The notes: a model not told the origin generated them from the letters alone. A stretch of 12,044 nucleotides of DNA from Nanobdellota archaeon (GCA_030695685.1 JAUYPT010000009.1:1-12044), one strand, 5' to 3'. Positions 1-6,760 are shown, numbered from the stretch's first letter. Numbers and translations: made by a program.

Positions 1-1131
1 CACGGTCGATGAAATATCTCCCATAAATAAGAGAATTTCTTTCTCTTTCATTTTTTTATAATTCTCGACTTCCTGTTCAGTCCATCCATAGACACGCAAA
101 TTCAATTCAAACTTTCCAATATGCACTGGTCCCCGCTGATATCCTTCCTGCTGTACTTTCAGCTCTGCCCGGGTGCGATAGGTAAACGTTGCTAAGACAC
201 ATCCATTAACACCTTTATCACCTACCATTACCTGCTTGCGGGCAAGAAGCTCTACATCTAACATACTTCCTTCAAAAGCGGAAACAATATCTGCCGTTTC
301 CATTCTTCCTCCTTTCAGCGTTAATCTCTGCGTGTGGCGCAGATATGGTTTTATCCAAGTGATATACATCTTAATAATTTCAAAGTGCTGTAATAAATAT
401 GTTAACATGAACCGCCGCCGGTCCTCATGCTCTTTGGCAGTTTGATCCCGCCAGCGCAGATATTGTGTTAAATGGCGGATTAAAACACGAATCACATTTT
501 GATTAAAATCCTTCTCTAAATTAGTGACATGATTTTCTACTTCAGTCTGGTCTTTAAATGGAGGAGCATCAAAAAATAAATCAGGCAAGGTAATAAATTC
601 CAATTCCCGCGCCATGCCATAGACAGAGGCAGCGCTTTTCCCGCCACCTTGCACTAAGTCGACAAAAATGCCTTTCAGCGTAATGTCATCACCCTTCTGC
701 CGTTCGCCGATTGGTTTTTTCAACTGCTCCTGTACATGATTATAATATCCCAGCCGTTCGTCAATAATCCGCAATTCACGAACCATCTGGAACAGTTCTT
801 TGATCATTTTTCCTGTCGTTGCTAAAAATTGTGACACTCTATCCTGCTGTGAGCTTAAGCGCTGCTGCGTGACACCAAAAAAGGCAGAATTTTCTGCTGC
901 CGCGAAAGAATCTTCCAGTTTTTCGATAATTGGCATAAATGCCCGTAATTGGTCCAAAATCCAGAAATACGGCTCTTCTAAACTTAAATCTGGAATCTCC
1001 ATCATCAAGGTGTAGGATTTTTGAGGATCTGGAAACCCAGTTTTGTCAAGATGCTCTGCAAGAACTTCCTTCTTTTCTTCCTTGAACTTAAATTCTTCCA
1101 AGAGCTTAGAACGGGTATTATCTGCCATCAT
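1..1131 (-). CDS. Hypothetical protein, C-terminus beyond the window
   Basis: I translated this frame by hand; it is open for 377 codons and runs off the left edge. It begins MMADNTRSKLLEEF; two ATG codons are adjacent (1129-1131 and 1126-1128), and GTGAT lies directly before the first, so the second may be the true start. The protein looks soluble and mostly helical, with charged segments and no signal peptide or membrane helix. A GGGKS run near residues 163-167 is not a full Walker A. I recognise no family. It is transcribed divergently from the tRNA-Val gene, from a TATA-like region at 1160-1172. The uninterrupted frame makes it a convincing gene; its role is unknown. Confidence 0.85.
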   Translation of the reverse strand, partial: MMADNTRSKLLEEFKFKEEKKEVLAEHLDKTGFPDPQKSYTLMMEIPDLSLEEPYFWILDQLRAFMPIIEKLEDSFAAAENSAFFGVTQQRLSSQQDRVSQFLATTGKMIKELFQMVRELRIIDERLGYYNHVQEQLKKPIGERQKGDDITLKGIFVDLVQGGGKSAASVYGMARELEFITLPDLFFDAPPFKDQTEVENHVTNLEKDFNQNVIRVLIRHLTQYLRWRDQTAKEHEDRRRFMLTYLLQHFEIIKMYITWIKPYLRHTQRLTLKGGRMETADIVSAFEGSMLDVELLARKQVMVGDKGVNGCVLATFTYRTRAELKVQQEGYQRGPVHIGKFELNLRVYGWTEQEVENYKKMKEKEILLFMGDISSTV

Positions 1132-1159
1132 ATCACGCTAAAAAAAAGAAAAGTTCTTA

Positions 1160-1172
1160 AAGAATATAAAAC
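1160..1172. promoter_or_regulatory. Shared, possibly bidirectional TATA region
   Basis: The A/T block AAGAATATAAAAC reads as a TATA box both ways. Its centre is about 24 nt before the tRNA 5' end (plus strand) and about 35 nt before the first ATG of the hypothetical gene (minus strand). The minus-strand start would then have a leader of roughly 10 nt carrying GTGAT. The spacing fits archaeal TATA positions, but no other promoter elements were identified. Confidence 0.5.
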
Positions 1173-1189
1173 TTTTTGTTCCTTGTGAT

Positions 1190-1298
1190 GGGCCTGTGGT
1201 CTAGTGGCTACACACCAGCCAACACTCTTGGTTGGAGTGCCACAGATGATATCGCCTCGACACGGCGGGGATCCCCGGTTCGAATCCGGGCAGGCCCA
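1190..1298 (+). tRNA. tRNA-Val(GAC) with a D-arm intron
   Basis: The acceptor arms GGGCCTG (1190-1196) and CAGGCCC (1291-1297) pair perfectly, followed by discriminator A1298. The T-arm is CCCGG-TTCGAAT-CCGGG (1274-1290). The anticodon arm is TCGCC-TCGACAC-GGCGG (1252-1268), giving anticodon GAC at 1259-1261, so valine; A73 fits. The D-arm is split: GTCT plus loop AGTGGCTA (1199-1210) lies before the intron and TGAT (1247-1250) after it, giving a stem of G.T, T-A, C-G and a T.T mismatch. The mature molecule would be 73-75 nt. Position 33 is C1258 rather than the near-universal U. CCA is not encoded. The structure is clear; exact splice points are inferred. Confidence 0.88.
1211..1244 (+). other. 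Non-canonical tRNA intron with bulge-helix-bulge fold
   Basis: TGGC (1205-1208) pairs with GCCA (1239-1242), with a possible fifth pair G1204-C1243. This is the expected central helix, joining the end of exon 1 to the end of the intron. A 3-nt bulge TAC (1209-1211) follows on the 5' side and CAG (1243-1245) on the 3' side. The intron body is a hairpin, CCAGCCAA (1215-1222) with TTGGTTGG (1228-1235), including one G.U pair. Cutting two bases into each bulge removes 1211-1244. A cut after 1246 instead would give a more standard 8-nt D-loop. Archaeal splicing endonuclease is the expected enzyme. Confidence 0.65.
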
Positions 1299-1318
1299 CT
1301 TATATTCACATTACGTTC

Positions 1319-1768
1319 ATGAACTCAGCAGAACAGCCCATTTACATCCTGAATCAGCATAAGCCGCGAGCCATAATCCCAAAGATACTATCGCTGCTGG
1401 TGTTAAGCATCATTTTTTACAGTGGATTAGTACTTAATCTCTCTCTTGTAAATATTGCAGAAAGCACAGAAACAACGATTAAAACCGTTTCCGTACTCGT
1501 GTTACTCGTTATCGTCATTCTGGGAATAATCATGGCAGTGATGAAAGCAGCAAAACCGTATCTTTTCTACAATAATCGAATTTCCTGGAATAACAAAGAA
1601 TTATATTACAACGCTATTACCAATACTATTCCTCAGAAAAACTTTGTTGATACGATATTCAAGACGTATTCTATTACAGCAGGAGAAAAGTTTCAGCTGC
1701 AGCACATTCCGGATCAACTGAACCTGCAAAATTATCTGCAGCAGCTCATAACATACAATCGGCAATAA
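1319..1768 (+). CDS. Small membrane protein with a PH-like C-terminal domain
   Basis: This 149-residue protein has two predicted membrane helices, about residues 20-44 and 56-75, joined by a short polar loop. A soluble tail of about 74 residues follows. Its pattern (an NRISW strand, then ITNTIPQKNFVDTIFKTYS, ending IPDQLNLQNYLQQLI) resembles the bacterial/archaeal bPH_2 fold seen in YdbT-like membrane proteins. That match is from memory of the family pattern. The ATG lies only 20 bp after the tRNA. No Shine-Dalgarno is visible, and the nearest TATA-like run (1300-1306) is too close to serve this ATG, so the gene may be read through from the tRNA promoter. It converges on the AI-2E-type gene. 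Function is unknown. Confidence 0.7.
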   Translation: MNSAEQPIYILNQHKPRAIIPKILSLLVLSIIFYSGLVLNLSLVNIAESTETTIKTVSVLVLLVIVILGIIMAVMKAAKPYLFYNNRISWNNKELYYNAITNTIPQKNFVDTIFKTYSITAGEKFQLQHIPDQLNLQNYLQQLITYNRQ

Positions 1769-1785
1769 GATTTGTTAAAACTACA

Positions 1786-1994
1786 GAGAAGTTTGAAAAA
1801 TAGTAATTTTGATGAATAGTCATTTTGTTTCAGGTCAAAATTACGACTATTTCAAATTCTCTTGAGAACTTTAGTTGAGGACAATAGTTTTACATCTCAT
1901 TTTTCTTCAACTAAAGTTTGGAAGATATATTATCATATAATATCTATGTCTTCCATTACTTTGCACGTAAATAATCTCATTTTGCAAAGTTCTC
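1786..1994. repeat. Two-hairpin repeat element, copy 1, with nested insert
   Basis: The ends are GAGAAGTTTG and CAAAGTTCTC, near-perfect inverted repeats, flanked by direct TACA repeats (1782-1785 and 1995-1998) that look like a target duplication. Hairpin A has 27-nt imperfect arms, 1786-1812 and 1835-1861. Hairpin B pairs AGAACTTTG-type sequence at about 1865-1872 with GCAAAGTTCT at 1984-1993. An 85-bp insert plus duplicated ACTTT interrupts hairpin B. Without it the element is 119 bp and matches copy 2 at 111 of 119 positions. It encodes no protein. It fills the space between two convergent genes and may also end their transcripts. Confidence 0.85.
1873..1957. mobile_element. 85-bp MITE-like insert nested in repeat copy 1
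   Basis: The insert is bounded by direct ACTTT repeats (1868-1872 and 1958-1962). Removing it with one ACTTT restores the 119-bp core found in copy 2. Its ends, AGTTGAGGACA and the reverse complement AATGGAAGACA, are imperfect inverted repeats (8 of 11). It folds as two hairpins: ACTTTAGTTGA (1868-1878, using the flanking ACTTT) with TCAACTAAAGT (1907-1917), and GGAAGA (1920-1925) with TCTTCC (1949-1954). There is no coding capacity, so any transposase must act in trans. Confidence 0.7.
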
Positions 1995-3037
1995 TACAGT
2001 TTACCGACAATAAAAGCATCGATCAGAACCGACGTTAATGATAATATCAGCGGCCCAAGGATAACGCCCCAAACGCCGAAAAAGAAAATGCCGCCAAGAA
2101 TCCCAATCATGACTATAGCAGGATGAATTTTTGCTTTATCTCCGACTAATTTTGGCTTTAAAATATTATCAATGCCGCCGACAATGATGGCAGAGTACAC
2201 AAACAAGGCAATCCCTTTAATCATCATACTATTAGAATCCTGAAAGACACCTTCTAAAAATAAGATCACTGATGCTGGCAGCCAGATGATTCCCGTTCCT
2301 AACGAAGGAATAAGGGCAAACAAAGCCATCAATAAGCCCCAAAACAACGGTGATTGAATGCCAAAGACCAAAAACCCTAATGCACCTAAGATTCCCTGAA
2401 TTAAAGCAACAAGCAGATAACCATAGACAATGCCGTGGGTAATTTCCTTCAAGCGGCCAATAATAAAAGAATATTTACCTTCTCCCATGCTCAAAAAATC
2501 ACCAAGCCTTTTCACAAATATGTCGCCGTCTTTCAGGAAATAGAACATCGTAAAGAAAGCAATAAATGTATTCAAAATCATCCTCGGCACACTAATCAGG
2601 AAAGTAGAGCCTCTCTGAATGACCCAGTTAGTCGCTGTTTTTAAAACCTCTTGGATTTGAAAATAAACGTTAGGGTTTTGCCCGAGATCTTTTATCGTCT
2701 CACAAAAATAATTAGTGCAGTCGCTGAATAACCCTACTGCCAGCTTCTGTTTGCCCAGGATAAAAAGAGCGTATGATTCTTTAACCAGTGATTTGACTAA
2801 AAAGAAGGCAGGAACGACTAAAATAAGTAAGACTAAGCCGCAGACAAGAAAGGCAACCGCAATCTTCTGATTGTTTGTTTTCGACGTTTTCTGAAGAATA
2901 AATGAATAGACAGGATTAAAGATGTAGGCAAAGAGAGCGCCGACAAAAATGGAGAGGAAGATAGGCTTAATCACGAAGAAAGTGAGTATAATAAAAAAAG
3001 CAAATACAACTAGCGGAATATGCACTCGGTACTTCAT
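1994..3037 (-). CDS. AI-2E/PerM-family membrane transporter-like protein
   Basis: This 347-residue protein has about eight predicted membrane helices: around residues 5-23, 26-46, 59-83, 148-168, 203-226, 231-260, 272-293 and 305-339. A larger soluble segment lies at about 84-147. The family signature is clear at the C-terminus: DNILKPKLVGD (290-300) and GILGGIFFFGVWGVILGPL (312-330), as in PF01594. Members include AI-2 exporter TqsA and other proteins of poorly defined substrate, so no substrate is assigned. The length is normal. The start is set by GAGGTGAT five bases before ATG. The TAG stop sits at the edge of repeat copy 1: its complement is the repeat's last C plus TA of the duplicated TACA. 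It converges with the PH-like membrane gene. Confidence 0.9.
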   Translation of the reverse strand: MKYRVHIPLVVFAFFIILTFFVIKPIFLSIFVGALFAYIFNPVYSFILQKTSKTNNQKIAVAFLVCGLVLLILVVPAFFLVKSLVKESYALFILGKQKLAVGLFSDCTNYFCETIKDLGQNPNVYFQIQEVLKTATNWVIQRGSTFLISVPRMILNTFIAFFTMFYFLKDGDIFVKRLGDFLSMGEGKYSFIIGRLKEITHGIVYGYLLVALIQGILGALGFLVFGIQSPLFWGLLMALFALIPSLGTGIIWLPASVILFLEGVFQDSNSMMIKGIALFVYSAIIVGGIDNILKPKLVGDKAKIHPAIVMIGILGGIFFFGVWGVILGPLILSLTSVLIDAFIVGKL

Positions 3038-3083
3038 TGTCTATCACCTCTTAATTATAGAGACATTACGTGACTATATAAGT
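3038..3083 (-). promoter_or_regulatory. TATA box and strong Shine-Dalgarno of the AI-2E-like gene
   Basis: On the minus strand ACTTATATAGT (3083-3073) is a TATA box. Transcription would begin near 3052. GAGGTGAT (3050-3043) lies five bases before ATG 3037 and matches the archaeal 16S rRNA 3' end complement. It is the best ribosome-binding site in the window. Confidence 0.75.
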
Positions 3084-3110
3084 TTTTGTATGACGAGAAA
3101 ATGGTAAATG

Positions 3111-3135
3111 AAAGAAAAAAAAAGAAAAAATAAAG
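3111..3135 (-). terminator. T-rich terminator of the S-layer gene
   Basis: Read on the minus strand, a pyrimidine tract begins 12 bases after the S-layer TAA and contains runs of 6 and 9 T separated by single C residues. Archaeal RNA polymerase commonly terminates at such T-tracts without a hairpin. It lies upstream of the AI-2E-like gene's TATA box and would separate the two transcripts. Confidence 0.7.
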
Positions 3136-3146
3136 TAATTATTGCC

Positions 3147-5711
3147 TTACTTTGGTGCGCTAACGGTTGCGTCGCTGGAGGTTGTACCTTCGACTTCTAC
3201 TTCAGAACCGAAGAGATCACCAGGCCTGTTAGCAACAACTTTACCTGCTAACCGCGTATCAGCACCGCTGTATCCTGCAACTAACATGGCCATATTTCCG
3301 TTAGCATGCTCGAACAGCTTAACTCGTGCTTTGCCAGGCGTAAATCCTTGGGCACAATCAGCAGGGTTACCCATCAGTTTGGCAGCGACCGTGTTAACAC
3401 AAGGTCCACCGACAACGATTAAGTTCTGCCCCATGTAATCAGCGACTTCGCTATCCAACCGTGTTGCGTCAACAACTTCAACAGCAACCATGTTTCCACT
3501 GCTGCTGCTGCTTGTTTTCGTAGCACCAGAGGTTACATACACTTGTGCTATACGCTGGTTCTTTGGATAGGTGTAGGTTAATTCCTGTGGGTCACTGGCG
3601 GGTGCTTCAAACTTCAAGAACGATCCCATGGACGTGTATCCGTACGATACTTCCGTTTCACCATCAGGCGTTAACAAGGTAATTCCTGGCGATAACGATG
3701 CTCGCACTTCTGGCCCTGTCGTTGCGGTAATGTTGAACGCTACCGTCATAGGCAAGACATTGTCGTAATCGTTGGCGTTCAGTGTTGCTCTTGACCACTC
3801 AAAGCTGTTCGGAAAAATGGCGGTACCAATACTAACACTACCATTACTAATATCTATTGGAGAAAACGTCCACTGCGAACCATAGCTGTCTATAAAAGTG
3901 GTTAAACCACTATCTATAGGAAATGCACCATTTCCATTAAGATCAACAGCAACATTAAAGTCATCTGCCTGTGCAGAAGACCTGTTCTGAACGATGAACG
4001 AATAACCACCGAGCTTAATGGTTGCTACCGTTCCCGTCGTACCAGCAGAAATAGTGCTGACAGAGTACTCCAACGTTTCACCACTGCCTTCATTTTTAAA
4101 CTTAATCTTAGGGCTGGTCTTTGTCTGTCGGTCTGCAGACTTGTACTGCAAGAGATACGACTTTCCAGAACCATCCGTCGCAGAACCACCAGTAATAACA
4201 AAGTAGTCATCTTTATAGATATCCATATAAGATGTCGCAGAGGACTCGTTCAGGATTAACCTTTTCTGGTTACTCCTAGCATTGCCATCCCATGCTTCTT
4301 CCCCTAAAGTAAGGTTGGTTGCACTGATAGCATAGGCAACTGGAAGATTAACCGCATTGTTATCCCCATCGAAAAGCGTTAATTTGTATCGCCGCGTTCC
4401 GGATGTTTTCAGGCGGATGTCATGCGTTTCTTCCGTGCTTAAGCCTTGGTATTCGATGTCTAAATCTGCCCAGGTCAACGCTTCTTTTTCTTCACCGGCA
4501 GCTGCAATAACATCGCTTAATTTCTTACCGGCAGCAACAAAGTAGTCATCTTCCGCAGTGACGTTCACACCAATAGTAGTTATGGTTAAAGTAGTGTTAT
4601 CATCTGTTCCTGTAATAATAACCTCTGCACCATCAATGTCCTCCGATCCTACCTTTAAGTCGTGAGATCCAATACCATCTAAAATGAGATCATCCCGTAA
4701 TTCTGTCTTCTTCGCTCCAACAAAGAACGTTGATGAGTGTACACCACCAGCATAGGATTGGTATAAGACTTCACTGACACCAATTTCACTGCCGTCGCTT
4801 AAGACGTACGTTTCTCCTACTTTTAATTTGTTGGTCGCTTCTCCGTTAACTACAAACTTCGCTTCATCAGAGTCTGTATACGTTAAAGACACTTCGTAGG
4901 TTTTATCCTTAACTGTATACGTTTTGGATTCACCTTCCAAAATAGTATCCCGTGCAGCACCAGCCATCAAAGTCAATTTTACACCATATTGAGGGCTAGC
5001 AGCAGTTCGGCGTGCCAAGACAACAGTATAATCCTTACCCATCATGCTTAAGTCTGTATTCTCAAAGTCATCTAAATAGGTTCCCGTTGTATCAGATGTT
5101 CCACTAGAATCTGTCACATCAGACTGTGCAGTAGAGGTGAACTCCAATAGAAATCGGGCAATGTGTCCGGTATTGGCAATAAATAAGTGGTCTGCAGTGA
5201 CATCGTCATCGCTTTCCGTGTATTTGACAATGTTGCTTCGCTCTGGGTTAGCCCCTTTATTATCAAAGTAAAGGAACTGGTTGAATTCATACTCATTCTC
5301 ATTCGTAACCCATTTCCCAGTTGCTAAGGCATCCAAATCCTCTTCATCAAGGAATGTAGTAATATCCCTAAATCTTTCTCCTGCAATAGTCGTATCAGAA
5401 ACGTTGTTGTTAGCTATTTCAAGTTTCTTGGAAGAAGTTCCAACTTGCCAGGAATCTCCGGAAACAGCAACAGTTGCTCCTCCACTGCCAGAAGCTACCT
5501 TCATGCTTGCAGCAATATCAGTCATAGCCAAGTTATCAATAGGCATGGCGCGTTCTCCAACGACTAATAAACCGTTGAAAACACCTGCTTCTACAAACAT
5601 AGTAGGGTAATCACTCAAATCAGCAGCCATTGCACCCATTGCTGTTGCTCCTAGCATTGCGACACCGGTACCGACTGCAAAAAGTCTCTTAACCATTCTT
5701 TTTACTTTCAT
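3147..5711 (-). CDS. S-layer protein
   Basis: This 854-residue exported protein probably forms the surface lattice. A signal peptide is plain: MKVKRMVKRL, a hydrophobic core rich in A, G, V and M, and a site near AMAA|DLSDYP. The mature N-terminus (DLSDYPTMFVEAGVFNGLLVVG, then DNLAMTDIAASM) and the C-terminal NLIVVGGPCVNTVAAKLM block resemble the methanococcal-type S-layer N and C domains. The middle is acidic, Thr/Ser-rich and beta-strand-like, with several N-x-S/T sites that could be glycosylated. There is no C-terminal membrane anchor. A GTG at 5721-5723 would add four residues but abuts the GGAGG; ATG 5711 sits 11 bases after GGAGGTG and starts the signal peptide directly, so I prefer it. 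The gene has its own leader and terminator. Confidence 0.9.
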   Translation of the reverse strand: MKVKRMVKRLFAVGTGVAMLGATAMGAMAADLSDYPTMFVEAGVFNGLLVVGERAMPIDNLAMTDIAASMKVASGSGGATVAVSGDSWQVGTSSKKLEIANNNVSDTTIAGERFRDITTFLDEEDLDALATGKWVTNENEYEFNQFLYFDNKGANPERSNIVKYTESDDDVTADHLFIANTGHIARFLLEFTSTAQSDVTDSSGTSDTTGTYLDDFENTDLSMMGKDYTVVLARRTAASPQYGVKLTLMAGAARDTILEGESKTYTVKDKTYEVSLTYTDSDEAKFVVNGEATNKLKVGETYVLSDGSEIGVSEVLYQSYAGGVHSSTFFVGAKKTELRDDLILDGIGSHDLKVGSEDIDGAEVIITGTDDNTTLTITTIGVNVTAEDDYFVAAGKKLSDVIAAAGEEKEALTWADLDIEYQGLSTEETHDIRLKTSGTRRYKLTLFDGDNNAVNLPVAYAISATNLTLGEEAWDGNARSNQKRLILNESSATSYMDIYKDDYFVITGGSATDGSGKSYLLQYKSADRQTKTSPKIKFKNEGSGETLEYSVSTISAGTTGTVATIKLGGYSFIVQNRSSAQADDFNVAVDLNGNGAFPIDSGLTTFIDSYGSQWTFSPIDISNGSVSIGTAIFPNSFEWSRATLNANDYDNVLPMTVAFNITATTGPEVRASLSPGITLLTPDGETEVSYGYTSMGSFLKFEAPASDPQELTYTYPKNQRIAQVYVTSGATKTSSSSSGNMVAVEVVDATRLDSEVADYMGQNLIVVGGPCVNTVAAKLMGNPADCAQGFTPGKARVKLFEHANGNMAMLVAGYSGADTRLAGKVVANRPGDLFGSEVEVEGTTSSDATVSAPK

Positions 5712-5871
5712 TTTGCTAAACACACCTCCGTGTTTGAATATGCAAATTATTTACACTGGCCACCCATAAAAATTCCGAACTGTGTACCGAAAAAGTACAC
5801 TTTTTCGATTTCACAGGAGGCCTGTGATCTCACCAAGCAATAACTGTGTAAAGCTTGGATACTGGTATTTG
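5712..5871 (-). promoter_or_regulatory. Long structured 5' leader of the S-layer mRNA
   Basis: If transcription starts about 26 nt after the TATA box centred near 5897, the leader is about 160 nt. It contains a 7-bp stem with a 3-nt loop, TCACAGG/CCTGTGA (5811-5827), and a 20-bp near-palindrome, CGAAAAAGT/ACTTTTTCG (5788-5807). The second overlaps a competing stem, GTGTAC/GTACAC (5782-5800), so both cannot form together. The Shine-Dalgarno GGAGGTG is at 5729-5723. A stabilising or regulatory leader is plausible for a very abundant protein; no known riboswitch was recognised. Confidence 0.5.
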
Positions 5872-5890
5872 TACCCCTAACTACCAAAAT

Positions 5891-5910
5891 TCAATTTATA
5901 AGTCTTTCGC
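5891..5910 (-). promoter_or_regulatory. TATA box and BRE-like sequence of the S-layer gene
   Basis: On the minus strand CTTATAAATTGA (about 5902-5891) is a near-ideal archaeal TATA box. The purine-rich GCGAAAGA just upstream resembles a TFB recognition element. A weaker A/T run at 5745-5752 is too close to the start codon, because a start 26 nt below it would lie past the Shine-Dalgarno. Confidence 0.65.
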
Positions 5911-5936
5911 AAAAATTAGACCTGCCAAAATAGATA

Positions 5937-6040
5937 ATTGGTTGCCAATGGTTAAAACAGAAGTTTTTTTTGTTTTTACCATGTCATCATTTTAAGATAA
6001 CAAATTACTCTTTTATAGAACACTGTTCTAGTTTAAGAGT
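5937..6040. promoter_or_regulatory. Cluster of dyads in the S-layer/helicase spacer
   Basis: Three inverted repeats lie between two divergent promoters. ATTGG-TTG-CCAAT is at 5937-5949. GGTTAAAACA (5950-5959) pairs with TGTTTTTACC (5971-5980) around a T-rich loop. The largest spans 6007-6040: inner arms TAGAACA and TGTTCTA around C6023, and outer arms ACTCTT and AAGAGT separated from them by three or four unpaired bases. They could be regulator-binding sites or hairpins. No gene was found in this spacer. Confidence 0.4.
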
Positions 6041-6063
6041 AAACATGGCTTGACTGTCCCCAA

Positions 6064-6074
6064 AAATTATAAAG
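6064..6074 (+). promoter_or_regulatory. TATA box of the truncated helicase gene
   Basis: AAATTATAAAG is centred about 26 nt before the A of ATG 6096, the spacing expected for a leaderless archaeal mRNA. No Shine-Dalgarno lies between. The promoter appears intact although the gene is shortened. Confidence 0.6.
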
Positions 6075-6095
6075 GTTTTGAATTAAATTAGTTTT

Positions 6096-6743
6096 ATGGA
6101 TATCAAAACACTTCCCTTGCCGGACTTCTTCCGCAAGAAGTACCAATCTTTTGCGAATCTAACGCCGATTCAGGAAAAAGCAGTAACAGCAGGACTATTG
6201 CAGAGAAAATCTCTGCTCGTCTGCGCTCCCACTGCCTCCGGCAAAACATTGGTCGCTACCATGGCGATGATAAATACTCTCAATCAAGGCAAAGCGCTCT
6301 ATATTGTCCCGCTGAAAGCCTTGGCTAATGAAAAGTATAAAGAATTCCAGCAGCTCTTGGAAGGAACACCATTTAAAGTAATGATGTCAACAGGCGATAT
6401 TGATTCTGACTCAGAATATCTTGCTAACTATAATATATTGGTATTAACTGCCGAAAAGCTGGATTCTCTCTTGCGGCATAAAGTTTCCTGGCTGGCAGAT
6501 GTAAAAACAGTGATCATTGATGAAATCCACCTCTTAAATGATCTCAACAGAGGGCCGACATTAGAAATTATTATTACGTTACTAAAATTACTAATTCAGC
6601 CGCAGCTGATTGGATTATCAGCGACCATCGGCAATCCTAAAGAATTAGCGCAGTGGCTGGAGGCAGAACTGGTGACCGATACGTGGCGGCCAGTAGAATT
6701 AAAGCAAGGCATTCATTGGCAGGGCAAAACAGAATTTTATTAA
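6096..6743 (+). CDS. Truncated Hel308/Ski2-like helicase (RecA1 domain only)
   Basis: The 215 residues match the first RecA domain of an archaeal Hel308/Ski2-type DNA helicase. Visible motifs are LTPIQ (Q motif, 22-26), APTASGKT (Walker A, 44-51), VPLKALANE (Ia), TAEK (119-122), DEIH (Walker B, 142-145) and LSATIGN (III, 174-180). The last part, WRPVELKQGIHWQGKTEFY, fits the usual link towards domain 2, but TAA follows. Hel308 proteins are about 700 residues, so RecA2, the winged-helix and ratchet domains are missing. No continuation is apparent downstream, where a convergent gene ends 17 nt away. It could bind ATP but should not unwind DNA alone. A gene remnant is most likely; a functional short protein cannot be excluded, since the reading frame and promoter are intact. 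Confidence 0.8.
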   Translation: MDIKTLPLPDFFRKKYQSFANLTPIQEKAVTAGLLQRKSLLVCAPTASGKTLVATMAMINTLNQGKALYIVPLKALANEKYKEFQQLLEGTPFKVMMSTGDIDSDSEYLANYNILVLTAEKLDSLLRHKVSWLADVKTVIIDEIHLLNDLNRGPTLEIIITLLKLLIQPQLIGLSATIGNPKELAQWLEAELVTDTWRPVELKQGIHWQGKTEFY

Positions 6744-6760
6744 GATATATTTAACAAAAT

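Noticed and set aside
601..660. Possible Walker A motif (GGGKSAAS) in the left-edge protein.
   Set aside because: It lacks the GxxxxGK[ST] spacing, and no Walker B or other NTPase motif follows.
1141..1180. A third fragment of the repeat, based on AAAGTTCTT near 1150.
   Set aside because: The similarity is only eight or nine A/T-rich bases, with no matching hairpin arms.
1252..1268. Anticodon CGA, making a serine tRNA.
   Set aside because: Shifting the loop breaks the anticodon stem, and the long variable arm of tRNA-Ser is absent.
1299..1307. TATA-like run as promoter of the PH-like membrane gene.
   Set aside because: It is only about 16 nt before the ATG, so transcription would start inside the gene.
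1786..1994. CRISPR array or insertion sequence with its own transposase.
   Set aside because: There are no regularly spaced identical repeats and spacers, and no transposase reading frame in or beside either element.
3142..3438. Plus-strand open frames inside the S-layer gene (also 4018-4206, 4357-4545, 5281-5610).
   Set aside because: They lie antisense within a strongly supported coding region and show no domain, promoter or ribosome-binding site.
5712..5723. GTG start of the S-layer gene at 5723.
   Set aside because: It directly abuts the GGAGG ribosome-binding site, while ATG 5711 is better spaced and begins the signal peptide.
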